Shown: positions 49,021 to 59,365 of the stretch, piece by piece
Layout: each line of letters opens with the position of its first letter
Numbering within the stretch: position 1 is the stretch's first letter
DNA from: Bactericera cockerelli
Taxonomy: Eukaryota > Arthropoda > Insecta > Hemiptera > Triozidae
DNA: 64,000 nucleotides
Assembly: GCA_024516035.1 (NCBI GenBank)
Contig: CM044958.1
Span: 7,120,362-7,184,361, forward strand
Direction of reading: 5' to 3'
The notes under the pieces: model-generated
Seen by the model: only the letters and a program-made list of their open reading frames with translations
Databases searched by the model: none
Told to the model about the DNA's origin: nothing
Made by a program: the position numbers and the translations under genes

Positions 49021-49544
49021 TTCCTCTATTTCTCAAGCAAAAACTGCTTAAAACATTATTTCATGCAAATGTGACACTCTCGCAAATACATTATGCAAAA
49101 CACGTGCTCCAATTTTTTTTCAAGTCTTCTATTTATTACTGTCGCTATCACATCAGAGAAACAATTTTCCTTAGGTGGCACCATCTCGCAAAGGAAGGGA
49201 TAGTAACTATATAAATTTTAAAGACACTAATTTCAAAAACCAGGGGATAGCAGAAATATTCAGAAAATTTCGGATAATGCTGCAGTTCTCTTGTATTACC
49301 TAAGGTCCTAATAAGGGAATGACTTTGTATAAAACTTTGAAAATAAAAATAAATTTATAAAAAATTGAGAAAAAAAATAGTTGATCTAGCAGAACATTTG
49401 TCACACCCAAATAGAATTCGCTTTTATCGCCCCAAAATGGTATAAGTATCTCTTCGTTTCTTTACCTCTCACACTCCTCCTGTCCTCTCTCTTCACAGTA
49501 TCAGGCTGGCGTAGGTTTGAATGAGCATACAGAATATGTACCTA
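49021..49544. other. No recognisable gene
   Basis: AT-rich, no motif. Confidence 0.4.
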
Positions 49545-49668
49545 ATAATAACACTCTTTAGTGGAAACAGCTGGGTGGGATTCGAAGCAACGGATCCCTA
49601 CGCTACCTGCTACCTGAATTAGCAGACTAGCGCGTTAACCACTTGACGTCTTGACTACCAGTGCACTT
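49545..49668 (-). mobile_element. Family S SINE with internal deletion
   Basis: Minus strand: GTGCACTGGTAGTCAAGACG, TTAACGCGCTAGTCTGCTAA, GGTAGCGTAGGGATCCGTTG, then directly TTTCCACTAAAGAGTGTTAT. The middle of the body is gone, and GGTAGC is duplicated in the variable arm. Confidence 0.75.
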
Positions 49669-49910
49669 CTCCTTCTGCCCTCCTCCTTCTTCTTCTTCTC
49701 CTCTTTTTCCTTCCTCTTCTCCTCCTCTCCTCTTCCTCCTCCTCCTCTTTCCTTCTCCTCCTCCTCTCCTCTTCTTCTCCTCTTTCTCCTCCTCTTCATC
49801 CTCCACCTCCTCCCTTTTCTCCTTCTCCTCCTCTTCCTACTCCTCCTGTTCCTTCCCCTCCTCCTCCCTCTCCTCCTCCTTCTCCTCGCCCTTGCTACTC
49901 TTCATCTCCA
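49669..49910. repeat. Pyrimidine tract with CTCCTCCTC words
   Basis: About 240 bp of TTC/CTC triplet-like repeats; frames over it are Ser or Leu homopolymer-like. Confidence 0.9.
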
Positions 49911-50150
49911 CCATATTACTTTCGATCAAACAGCACGACTTTCAAAATTAACTTATCGCTCCACTCTATGTTCATTAGAGAGAGAAAGGCCTTACGTTGG
50001 ACCTCGGGAGTTTTCTCGAAGTCTGTGTATTTACATGTGAAGAGTATGTAACCTCAGGGGTTTGTCTCTACTTCTGGGTTTTTATGCATGTGAAAATTAT
50101 CCCTATACATATGCACATATGTGAACATATACTATACATACTCGAATATA
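49911..50150. other. No recognisable feature
   Basis: Nothing supported. Confidence 0.4.
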
Positions 50151-51262
50151 CAGGGTGAATCTAAATTACTTGACTAAAATTTTAGGCCTGATAGAACTTG
50201 TCGATTGCAGTTGAAATTATTGTTTAGTGATTTTGTTAAAAAGGCTACATTTTTCAGAAAAAATTCAGCATCGATTAAAAAAAATCGCTCTGAAATAGCT
50301 TGATAATTTTTTTTTTATTTTAAAATGTATCAATCTAATGCAAATTACATGGCTTTCAACCCTGCAAATATTTTCAACTCAAATAAGCAGATAAAAAGAT
50401 GTAGCGAATTCAGTACTGAAAATTGGAAAATCACAATATGTGCACATTTTGTTTTTCGACAAATCAAGCATTTGCAAAAATCTGCATATAAATAATCATA
50501 AATGTAGACGATTTTTACTGTAGATTCAAATTATGTGATAAAGAATGCATAACTGTAGTATTACAATTCGAAATTCAATGACTTAAGTTTGGTTTTTAAG
50601 CAAATGACTCCAATAGTTATGTAACATAAGTACTTTTAATGTAATACCATAATTATTAAATTCAATGACGAAAGTAAATTTTGTAATATTAGAGAATTAA
50701 TAAATTGCAAAAAAGGTGTAATATTAATATTATTACACATTCAATGAAACAAAGTCTGAATACATGGTTTTAATGTATAATTAAACACTAGTCAACAATA
50801 AACAATTCTCAAAGGATATATCAGTTAAATTGTAATATTAGATTGTAGATGTATGTAGTAAAAAAAAACATGTGCATCCAGTACATTACAGTGTGGGTAT
50901 TAAATTAAAGCCATATTATCTTCAATATATATACAGGTGTCTACATTTCAAAAAACTTCAGGATCAACTAGGGGATAAAAAATGAATAAGCTCAGATTAT
51001 TTTTCGAAAGTTCGTCTAAAAGAGAATGAACAAAAAAAGTAAAATCATTTTTGAATGCGAATAGGTACAAAATGTTAGGTAACTTTTGGAATTTATTCAT
51101 TATCAATAAGCAAACTGAAGTTTATTTCGATTGTTTTTTCTTTCTTAAAAAAAAAAAAAAATACCCAAGATTATTTTTCATTCTAGTCTGAGAATGTCTC
51201 CTGGAAGTCTTGGAGTTGATTGTGAAAATTTCTAAAAATTAAAACTTGAACACCCTGTTTAT
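50151..51262. mobile_element. Possible mariner-like element remnant
   Basis: ACAGGGTGAATCTAAATTAC on the left and GAACACCCTGTTTATTAATA on the right share an inverted ACAGGGTG end, spaced about 1.1 kb, with TA next to the left end. The inverted match is only about 8-10 bp and no transposase is visible, so the pairing may be chance. Confidence 0.3.
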
Positions 51263-51610
51263 TAATATTTTTTTGCAATTATGTGAATTAAGTTCAGGAC
51301 ATGTATGAGTATTTCTATACTTTAAGCTCTTTTCTATTAGGCATAACTACCAAGTACACGACTTTAGGGGCAGTATGGGTATTTACATGTTTAAAGAACA
51401 ATGTACATAATTACATACATAGCTAAGTACATGAAAAGTGTACATCATACATGGGGCGGTAAATAACTTCAAGCTGATGTCCTTTTTAATTACATTTTCC
51501 GCTCATCCCGTTACGACCAGGTTTCAGATTAGCTTTCTGCCTGGGTGAGTTTCAGGGCTGTCGTTTTGAGTTGATTAGGGATAGCGTCCGTCCTGAATTG
51601 TGACGGATGG
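51263..51610. other. No recognisable gene
   Basis: TACATACAT words near 51400-51450. No gene. Confidence 0.4.
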
Positions 51611-51746
51611 CTTTCTCGTGAGAGAGAGAGAGAGAGAGAGGGGATAAGAGAGAAAGAGATGGAGGAAGGGAGAAGATAAAGGGAGAGAGAGTGGGAGGGA
51701 CAAGAGAGACAGAGAGAAAGAAATAGAGATAGAGAGAGAGATGGAG

Positions 51747-51787
<41 letters not shown>

Positions 51788-51861
51788 CTTGGGGAGAAGA
51801 GAGAGAGAGAAAGAAAGGAAGATAGAAAAAGGGGAGATGGGAACAGACACAGAGAATAATA

Positions 51862-51903
<42 letters not shown>

Positions 51904-51918
51904 AGAGGGAGAGAAAAC
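51611..51918. repeat. (GA)n-rich tract
   Basis: G/A only over most of 300 bp with pure GA runs at 51620-51640 and 51755-51783. The Ser/Leu minus-strand frames are compositional. Confidence 0.92.
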
Positions 51919-52435
51919 AAAGTTTATGGTACAATGGTACACCAAATCTATTGAAAATGATCCATAGTTTCCATAAAGATGAAACACAAGACCTTAGACC
52001 TCCGAACATACACAATGAACCATGGGACATCTGATATTGATAGGCATCTAACCCATGGGACATCTAATGTTGATAGACATCTAAAATCTATGTGAACTAA
52101 ACATGACGTTCCCAGCGTATTTATTTTTGAAACCTATAATTATTCTATTTATTCTCAAGTTAAATATTCATAACAGAGAAGCTCGTATGCTTCCTCGGGC
52201 CGATCTGAAACCGTTATTATTATCACTTCTATATGTCTAGGATTCAATTATTATTTTTATTTATTTGTTTAAGTCCTAAACCTATAGAAGTGTTTCAATA
52301 ATAAAACCAACATTAATATGTCAAATATAAACAACACGTTCAAAAAACCGTATTTTGCTTATTATTACTTCTGAGTAGCCAGTACCTATATTGAAAAGAA
52401 TGTTATTGTCTTGTTTCTTGTGTGATAATAATGTG
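51919..52435. other. No recognisable gene; short duplication
   Basis: CATGGGACATCTGATATTGA and CATGGGACATCTAATGTTGA, each followed by TAGRCATCTAA, occur at about 52020 and 52054, a 34-bp direct duplication. Confidence 0.5.
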
Positions 52436-52436
52436 T

Positions 52437-52765
52437 GTTGGGTGAAAGAGATTGCCATAGGCAATAACCCCGCCCTTTAGTTAGGACATTATTGTTTAAC
52501 ACTTTATTGGTAAACTACATGATACATTCTGCAACATAGGACATGAAATAAAAAGAACACAATAGAATATGTAGTGAATCAAAGGGCGAGGTTATAGCCT
52601 GTGGTTTTCTCTTCCACCAAACCCCATATTTTCATTTTTTTTTATTGTTTAGTTTGTTCCATTGTTTATAATAATTATTTATACTGTACATATGTCTTTT
52701 TATATCTAATAAAGTATTTATTATATCTAATAAATATTTAATAATAATATGTATATCTAATAAAT
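52437..52765 (+). mobile_element. Family L LINE tail split by an inverted family L tail
   Basis: Outer copy: TTGGGTGAAAGAGATTGCCA, TAGGCAATAACCCCGCCCTT, TAGTTAGGACATTATTG, resuming around 52630 with TATATCTAATAAAGTATTTA and (AATAAATATTTAATAAT) repeats. Inner copy on the minus strand at about 52500-52627. Confidence 0.65.
52500..52627 (-). mobile_element. Family L LINE tail, inner inverted copy
   Basis: Minus strand: GGTTTGGTGGAAGAGAAAAC, CACAGGCTATAACCTCGCCC, TTTGATTCACTACATATTC, ending TACCAATAAAGTG. The hairpin has decayed to GAAAACCACAGGCTATAAC. Confidence 0.6.
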
Positions 52766-53048
52766 ATTTAATAATAATATGTATGTCCATCTTATGTTAC
52801 AGGTATGTACTCGTATGTGTAGCGATTGGCTGTTCAAGGTTTGTTCTTGACCAGATTGTAAAAAAATATAGGTAAGTAACTTGTGTACCATCTATAAGCT
52901 TCACAAGGAGATTAAGCACTCTAAATTCGCAGGGAAATAAAATCACGCGTCTGAAATAGTTTACTTGTAAGAGATTTATCGATAATACCAGCTCTGGGTT
53001 GCAAGGCGACAGGGCCAGAACGAAACAGCTTTTTTGAAATGCCTGAAG
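52766..53048. other. No recognisable gene
   Basis: Nothing supported; the 95-codon minus frame has no motif. Confidence 0.4.
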
Positions 53049-53370
53049 AAGAGACCAGCAGTCTGGCTGGGGGACTATAAACAAGGAGTAGACCAGCAGT
53101 CTGGCTGGGAAACTATAAACTGGGAATAGACCAGTAGTCTGGCTGGGGGACTATAAATAGGAAGTAGACCAGCAGTCTGGCTGGGAAACTATGAACTGGG
53201 AATAGACCAGTAGTCTGGCTGGGGGACTATAAATAGGAAGTAGACCAGCAGTCCGGCTGGGGGACTATAAACAGGGATTAGACGAGCAATCTTGCCGGGG
53301 GACTATAAACAGGGAGTAGACCAACAGTCTGGCTGGGGGACTATCAACAAGGAGTAGACCAGCATTGGCT
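53049..53370 (+). repeat. 38-39-bp minisatellite, about eight units
   Basis: AGACCAGCAGTCTGGCTGGG, GGACTATAAACAAGGAGT repeats with small changes (GGAAACTATAAACTGGGAAT alternates with GGGGGACTATAAATAGGAAG, giving a partial dimer period). The unit contains the palindrome CCAGCAGTCTGG-like core. Confidence 0.95.
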
Positions 53371-53500
53371 TGTTTCTGGGGGCCCTTGTCAATTATTAGC
53401 CTTCTTGTTAAGACAGTGGTAGCAGTGCTGAGTTATTCCTCCACTGTCTGGGGCTACCATCGTTCATGATGACGCCACCCTATGATGATGAAGAAGAAAA
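53371..53500 (+). repeat. Dispersed repeat flanking the minisatellite
   Basis: GGGGGCCCTTGTCAATTATT, AGACAGTGGTAG and GACGCCACCCTATGATGATG match the inverted locus at 21016-21120, showing that the minisatellite lies within an interspersed repeat. GACAGTGGTAGC..GGGGCTACCA forms a loose inverted repeat. Confidence 0.75.
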
Positions 53501-54055
53501 CGAAAGATTTATATAGCCGATAATACAGAATTATTTATTTTTGTTATTTTTTTTATCTGGTAAATTTGGTCATGACATTTTGAAAAAGATGTATGCCTTA
53601 TCTGGCTTCTAAGAAAATGATTTCTTTTGAGAAATCTGTCTTCATCCACAAATTTCACAAGAAATCTTGACATTTGGTCTAACTATCCTTGAGACATGGG
53701 TGCCTTTTTTTATGGCTTCCTTTTGGCAGGATTCTCAATGGAGTGTGCTCTTCCACCCAACCATCACACAAGTTCCTTCTTAGTGCTTGTGTGAAAGATA
53801 AACATCTTACTCGAAAGACAAGGGTATGTTCTGTATACGTACTATGTACAGCCCTCTGTATGTTATACATACTCAATAATCAATACTAATGTATGTAATC
53901 CATATATTATTTATAGATACATACATACTCATGAAAGTGCAATGCAGAAAAGTGATAAACGTATTGTTGCAGATGTGTAAAGTAGTAGTATGAATTATGT
54001 ACACAATATAATATATGGATGAATGAATTTATATACATAAGGATATGTATAAATC
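53501..54055. other. No recognisable gene
   Basis: Opposed frames of 65 codons at 53679-53889 without motif; TACATACTCA words at 53860-53930. Confidence 0.4.
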
Positions 54056-54420
54056 TCTAGACTTCGTGGTGTAACTGTTTCACTACTGCGCGTAGTGCAG
54101 AGATCCCGTGTTCGATCCCTAGTTGGAGCAGAAAATTCTGTTCCCTCCAAACACATGAGGCTGGTATTTTCGGCCCTACCCAGGCTGGGTGAGGTTACTG
54201 TGGGTAACATAGTACGATTCCCAGCGAATGGAGGGTAACACCCCCGTCCTGACCAGGACGTTAAAACCAAATAGAATCGTTGGCGTTAGGAATTTGAGTT
54301 TGTAACCACATAATAATAAGACTCTTGAGGGTTAGGTGGTAGAAAATGCTTTGAGCATTAACCTCACCTGGAGGTTACCTTCCACTGAAGAGAGTTATTA
54401 TTATTATAAGAAGAAGGATA
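54056..54420 (+). mobile_element. Composite SINE: family Y head and centre with a family S tail
   Basis: Y part 54056-54275: head GACTTCGTGGTGTAACTGTT, B box GTGTTCGATCCCTAG, CGGCCCTACCCAGGCTGGGT, the central domain CAGCGAATGGAGGGTAACAC, then CTGACCAGGACGTTAAAACC. S part from about 54285: GGAATTTGAGTTTGTAACCA, CATAATAATAAGACTCTTGA, GAAAATGCTTTGAGCATTAA, CCTCACCTGGAGGTTACCTT, (TTA)n. Either a fusion by template switching or two adjacent truncated insertions. Confidence 0.75.
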
Positions 54421-54632
54421 TATGTATAAACCCTACATGGATGTATTATTGTACGTTGCAACAGGAAATTTTTATTGAAACTGTGCAAAGCATTGTCCTT
54501 GCTGTCATGCAGATCAGGTAGATTTTCTTTGCCAAATCATGGTATTGTGGTTTGGCTGGAGTTATACTCTTTCTAAAAAAAAATACCCCATCTTTCATGA
54601 TCAACCTACCAAAGCCGGTGGCTTAAAGGGGT
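54421..54632. other. No recognisable feature
   Basis: Nothing supported. Confidence 0.4.
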
Positions 54633-54870
54633 ATCTTTTCTTTTTGAACGTCGCTTTCAAGGGCATGGCCATATCACGACGGGGCTTTTACCCTCCATTC
54701 GCTGTAAACTCACAAACCAGCTACTCAAATCAACCTTACCCAGCCTAAGTGGCCGGGAATAGCCACCAGCATCACGAGTGTTTGTGAATTTGAATGGTGC
54801 TAATAACCTCGTTAGACGTTACTTAACTTGAGTGACGGAACGAGAACTAGTCTACTCAACGTGTCATCCA
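54633..54870 (-). mobile_element. 5S-headed SINE, nearly complete
   Basis: Minus strand: 5S head ACGTTGAGTAGACTAGTTCT, CGTTCCGTCACTCAAGTTAA, GTAACGTCTAACGAGG; a decayed distal part with GTGATGCTGGTGGCTATTCC; the central domain CTTAGGCTGGGTAAGGTTGA, TTTGTGAGTTTACAGCGAAT, GGAGGGTAAAAGCCCCGTCG; tail TGATATGGCCATGCCCTTGA, AAGCGACGTTC. Layout agrees with 17450-17690. Confidence 0.8.
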
Positions 54871-55180
54871 GCGAAGCGACTCCTGGCTTCTGGGCTATCT
54901 TTGCCATCCATATCAATGTGGACTGCGGCGGTTTGGTCAGAGTTTTCAGTCGATTAATATAGATACTAGATAAGTACATTAAAAATAAATGTGTTATCTA
55001 TAATCTTTTCTTTATCTTTAATATCCCAAAATCTTATTTTTGCCTATAATTCCACCACTGGTCACTGCTCACATAAAAGCAGCTACTCATTTTCCCTCAC
55101 GAGGTATTAGTTGACCCCGAACACCCACAGAACAGAAAAATCCTGCCCCGCTGGGGATGATTACAAATAAATGGAGAAAA
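54871..55180. other. No recognisable gene
   Basis: TTGACCCCGAACACCCACAG and CTGCCCCGCTGGGGATGA at 55110-55160 may be a decayed SINE head on the minus strand, but I could not place it in a family. Confidence 0.4.
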
Positions 55181-55290
55181 ATGGAAACAATATAAACAAT
55201 AAAAGGGGAAAAAATAGATAGTACACACATATGTCCTAACTAAAGAGCGGGGTTATCGCTTTTGGCAATCTCTTCCACCCAACGCTTATA
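55181..55290 (-). mobile_element. Family L LINE 3' tail
   Basis: Minus strand: GTTGGGTGGAAGAGATTGCC, AAAAGCGATAACCCCGCTCT, TTAGTTAGGACATATG. Hairpin partly decayed. Confidence 0.7.
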
Positions 55291-55905
55291 CATCTATAAC
55301 TTGATACTGTGGAGGCATTTTGCTCGTGAGTCATAAGCAGTTGCATTGTGGAGGCAAAGGCTTCTCTAAATGTATGTTACTATACTGCGGACTGGGGAGG
55401 CATTTCACTCTCGGGTGATGAACCAATTATTGCATTGTGCATTGTGCAGTCATGTGAGCATCGGATGCAGCTGGTACAGAGCGGTTCAGATGCATCTATT
55501 GTTTCAATTCAGTGTTTCCTAACTTGGTGAAGGTAAAGTAAACAAAAATGGACGGTGCACATAGCAAATGACAGTATAGGTATAGACAAAACAAGTGATG
55601 AAGCGGTACCCGAGAAAAGGGAGAGAAGAAAAGGAAATTCATCAATAAGATGAGACGACGCAATGAGAAAAATACATTTAAAGTTTTGTTTTCATTTTTC
55701 ATAACTTGTTTTTTTTTTTATTTTAGCTACCACTAACGTGTCCTCATGGAATATGTTATTAATATTATGTTTGCCATCAGTGTTCCTATCGTTTTCATTG
55801 TTTTTGTTTTTAATGTGGGTGTTGTTCTTTTTGTCATCAACGAAACCACTGCCACTGTCAGCATCATCACCAGGACTATTATCATCATCCGTATCGCCAT
55901 CATGA
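55291..55905. other. No recognisable gene
   Basis: A GTGGAGGCA word occurs three times at 55308-55400. CATCATC-rich patch at 55860-55900. No gene. Confidence 0.45.
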
Positions 55906-56343
55906 TTGGGCCGTATTCATAAAAAGAACAAAAGGTTTTCCTTATGACATCCGAAGTAATTGCTTTAGATGGCTTCCCTTAAGTTTTTAGAGCAATTGCT
56001 TATCCATTTTTGGTGGTAAATGGTACATTGGTACTCATAAAGCTCACTTTTTCTTATTATTTAAGATTCTTATTATTTTTCTTACTATACACTTTTTTCT
56101 CACTTATTCTTACATCTCCTCTTATGTAAACATGAAGAAAGTGCTTATGACTTATGAGCAACAGCAAATGCTTGTGAACAAAGGCAAATGCTTGTGAGCA
56201 AAAGGAAATGTATGCTAGCGAAAGGTTATGAATACAAAAAAGAGCATTTGCTTATTCTTCTACCTTTTCTCCTTCAGGCGTTTTGCTTCTACATTTTGCT
56301 TTTTCTCGCTAGCAATTGCTTCTTTTCTAAGAATACGGCCCAA
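55906..56343. mobile_element. 438-bp MITE with TTGGGCCGTATTC ends
   Basis: TTGGGCCGTATTCATAAAAA on the left and TTTTCTAAGAATACGGCCCAA on the right are inverted repeats. The interior carries repeated AGCAATTGCTT and GCAAATGCTTGTGA words. AT flanks both sides but the target size is unclear. The plus frames through it are shadows. Confidence 0.7.
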
Positions 56344-57525
56344 TACTTACTTTGTCCATCTGTTTCTCTTCTCATTTCAATATGACGAATCCAATACGGA
56401 CTTGGATGGGTACCAAGCTTCTCAATTAGCTCTGTGTACAGCTCACATTTCTCGGTTCCTGTGTTTAATGATTTGTATGCTCATGAATTTTGTATTTATG
56501 AGTATGTTATTTTTAATTTATTTAAATTTTGGTTCTGTTTATTTTCGGTCTATGTTCATTGTTCCGGACGTTTTGGACGCATGTCATATTCGGCCATGAG
56601 GCTATCTGACAGATCTATTGTGAGATCTGTGGCTACCATTGTCAAACAATGAAACCATAGGTGTTCTTTAGATTTGTTTTCCTGACGGTTCTCTTCGTAT
56701 TTTGTAGTTTTAGTTGGAACAGATTACCGCAGCTGATATCCCTTTAGGTACGTAAAAAGAACTGTTTCTGGATACCTTGAAAATCTTCTCTCTCCAATTC
56801 GTCCAAATACTCGTTTAAAGTTTTCTTACAAATTCCCTGATACCTCTCCCTCGGCAAAGGTTTCGTTGAGTGCCTTGACATTCCAACGTAGAACTCGTCC
56901 TTCTAGATAAAACTCGTCTGCTAAAAGCTGAGGTTCAAACCCCCCTCGTTGTCCTCTAATACACACGAAAATAATTGTAAAACTTTCGAGTGGATGCCGC
57001 AAAACACTCTAATAACTCTTGTGTAACTCGCATAGCTTTTAGATTAAAGTTTTTCTCGGTAGTTTGTGGAACTGTTGTTAGAATGTTCTTGCGGTGGAGT
57101 AAGAGAGAGAAGGGAAACCTAACACTCCGTTTCACAACAAAAAATTCAGCAAACTTTTGGCAAACGCTTCTCGAATTAAAGTTGGGAAATCATTTAACAA
57201 GATGTTATCTGACTTGGAAACTATTACCAGCTTTCTTTCTTCCTATTTTTGTGGAAGAGAAGTTCCAAGTTTTCAAATTATTGCTCTTTCTTGTTTGGAT
57301 GTCTTGTGACTTTGATTCTTGTTCTTTCTTTTGAAGTGTTTTTATATTTTAGCAATAATTGTCAGGATTTGGACTTTTTTTATTATTAAAATAAGAACAA
57401 TACCAATTAGATTAATGTTTTTGTTGCGTTGATTTTTGATATGGCTTTCTTTTGACTGAGAATCCAAGTGTGATCTACTACAGCTAATGTTCACAGAAGT
57501 CTAGTTTCATCATTATGTGATTATT
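56344..57525. other. No recognisable gene
   Basis: Frames of 72-123 codons (56228-56652, 56990-57334) have no recognisable domain and their codon use follows local composition. Confidence 0.4.
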
Positions 57526-58480
57526 TCCCTTCTCTCTTCCTTACACATTATATTTTTAATGTTTTTTTCTCTCTCTTTCCTTCAGTCTATTTTTGCTATG
57601 ACATATTATGACATTTTTTTCCTCTAGCTGTGAAGTCCTGCAACTATTTTTCAAACTTTCTTCTCTGCATTCTAATCCAGACCTGTCTTTTCAAACCATC
57701 TGCCTCTTTTTCTCATTTGTTCCAGTATCCTCAATGCGTCAGAAGTTTTTCTAATTTCTCAACTTTTTTCTTTAGAATTCTCGCCACCCGTTTCCTCTGC
57801 CCTGGCTTCATTTTTTTTTTTTTTTTTTTTTTTTTTTCTTTTTCTTTTTTCTTTCATCTCTTTTCTCTCTCTTTTTTTTCATTCGTTTCTTCTCTCTCTT
57901 TCTTTAATCTCTGAAATTATCTCACTCATTTCATTATCCATGTTCCCTCTACCTGTCATTCATTCTCTCCACTCTATTTGTCTCTCCCTTTCTGTCTCTT
58001 TTTAAAGTCTCAAACTTTCCTTTTTTTCTCTTCTCCCTTTTTCCGTCATTCCTTTCCTCGTTTTCTCTCCTTAATTCTCTAACTGTCCCTCTTCTTTCAC
58101 TTTTATCTTTCTGTCTCTTTCACAAATCTCTAAACTCTCTCACTATTCTCCTTTTCTACTTTCCGTATCATTATTTCCCTCTACTCTATTTGTCATTCCT
58201 TCTTTCATATTCTGTTTTATTTCTCTCTCTCTCTCTCACACTCTCTCTCTCTCTCTTTTTCTCTCTGTCTCTTTCTCTTCTTGTCTCTCTCTCTTTTAAA
58301 TTTCTCTTTCTACCATCATTCTGTACTACTCGTATTTGTCTCTTCTTCTCATTTCCTTTCAACTCTCTCTACCCTTCTTCCTCCTTCCTCATTATCTCTC
58401 TTTTTCTCCTCCTCCTAATCCCTCCTAGTCCTCCATCATTATCTCCTAATATTCCCCTCCCACCTACATTATAGCACTAA
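57526..58480. repeat. Pyrimidine tract with poly(T) and CT arrays
   Basis: T-run at 57810-57837; CT arrays at 58223-58256. Almost purely C/T for more than 900 bp. Confidence 0.85.
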
Positions 58481-58534
58481 CTTTTCTATTCTCCTGACGA
58501 AGGCATGGTCTTGATTAGAATACAAATAAGATTA

Positions 58535-58745
58535 CCGCCCCTCCCCCTGATCCTGATAGACATTTATAATTCCCCCCCTCATCTTATCGTCCCCTACTTC
58601 TACCCCCCCTCCCCCTTCCTCATAGAACGGTATAATCCCCTGCCATCCCTCTACCGCCCCTCTTTCTCATAGACCGGTATACTCCCTCCCCCTCTCTCTC
58701 CCGCCTTCTCCTCATAGACCGGTATAATCCCAAAACAAGCTAAAA
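58535..58745. repeat. Degenerate tandem repeat with CATAGACCGGTATAATCCC
   Basis: CTCATAGA(A/C)CGGTATAATC recurs at about 58619, 58666 and 58711, joined by C-rich spacers, and an earlier weaker unit (GATAGACATTTATAATTCC) at 58554. Confidence 0.65.
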
Positions 58746-59165
58746 CCCCCTTCACCACCCTCCTTCCCGCATGGATGGCAGTATAATATGTGAAAGTGAG
58801 AAATTATCTGTCATAATTTTGTGCTCTAGACTATAGAACAATAGCTACTGAAATTTCTGAAAGCTCACAGGCACGGAACTGGATTATTATTATCATTGTT
58901 AGTAGTAGTAGTAGTACTGTACTGGTAGTAGTACTCAGCTATAGTTCACAAGTGGGTGATGGTTGTTTTATGATGGAAAGTTATTATTATTTATTTATTT
59001 TTGAAAATATATAATTATAATTCATCTTTTATTTTTTAAGTGTAAAAAAAACTTCTTTCAGGGACCGTCCTTCCGGAAGAAAACCGATGATGCAAGAAGC
59101 ATTTCCTCTTTGAAAGGCTAGACCAATTTTTCGGTAAAGAAAATGATTGGAATGGAGATCCCCTA
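58746..59165. other. No recognisable gene; (GTA)n
   Basis: A short GTA/TAG run at 58900-58935. No gene. Confidence 0.45.
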
Positions 59166-59168
59166 TAA

Positions 59169-59365
59169 GGGTTGGGTGGAAGAGATTGCCATAGGCAATA
59201 ACCCCGCCCTTTAGTTAGGACGTATGTATATATTTTATTTATTTTTTTCTTGTGTTATATTATTATTATTGTCATTTTTATATTTACTTTTTCCCATTAT
59301 TTGTCTGAATTTGTCTGTATGTTCTACTAATAAAGTGTTTCTAAATAAATAAATAAATAAATCAC
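59169..59365 (+). mobile_element. Family L LINE 3' tail, best copy
   Basis: GGTTGGGTGGAAGAGATTGC, CATAGGCAATAACCCCGCCC, TTTAGTTAGGACGTATGTAT, then an AT-rich 3' region, TACTAATAAAGTGTTTCTAA and (ATAA)n. It has the intact hairpin and polyadenylation-like signal. Confidence 0.8.

Noticed and set aside
48386..49051. 221-codon Ser/Leu/Phe frame
   Set aside because: Compositional product of a CT tract; no domain, signal or normal codon diversity.
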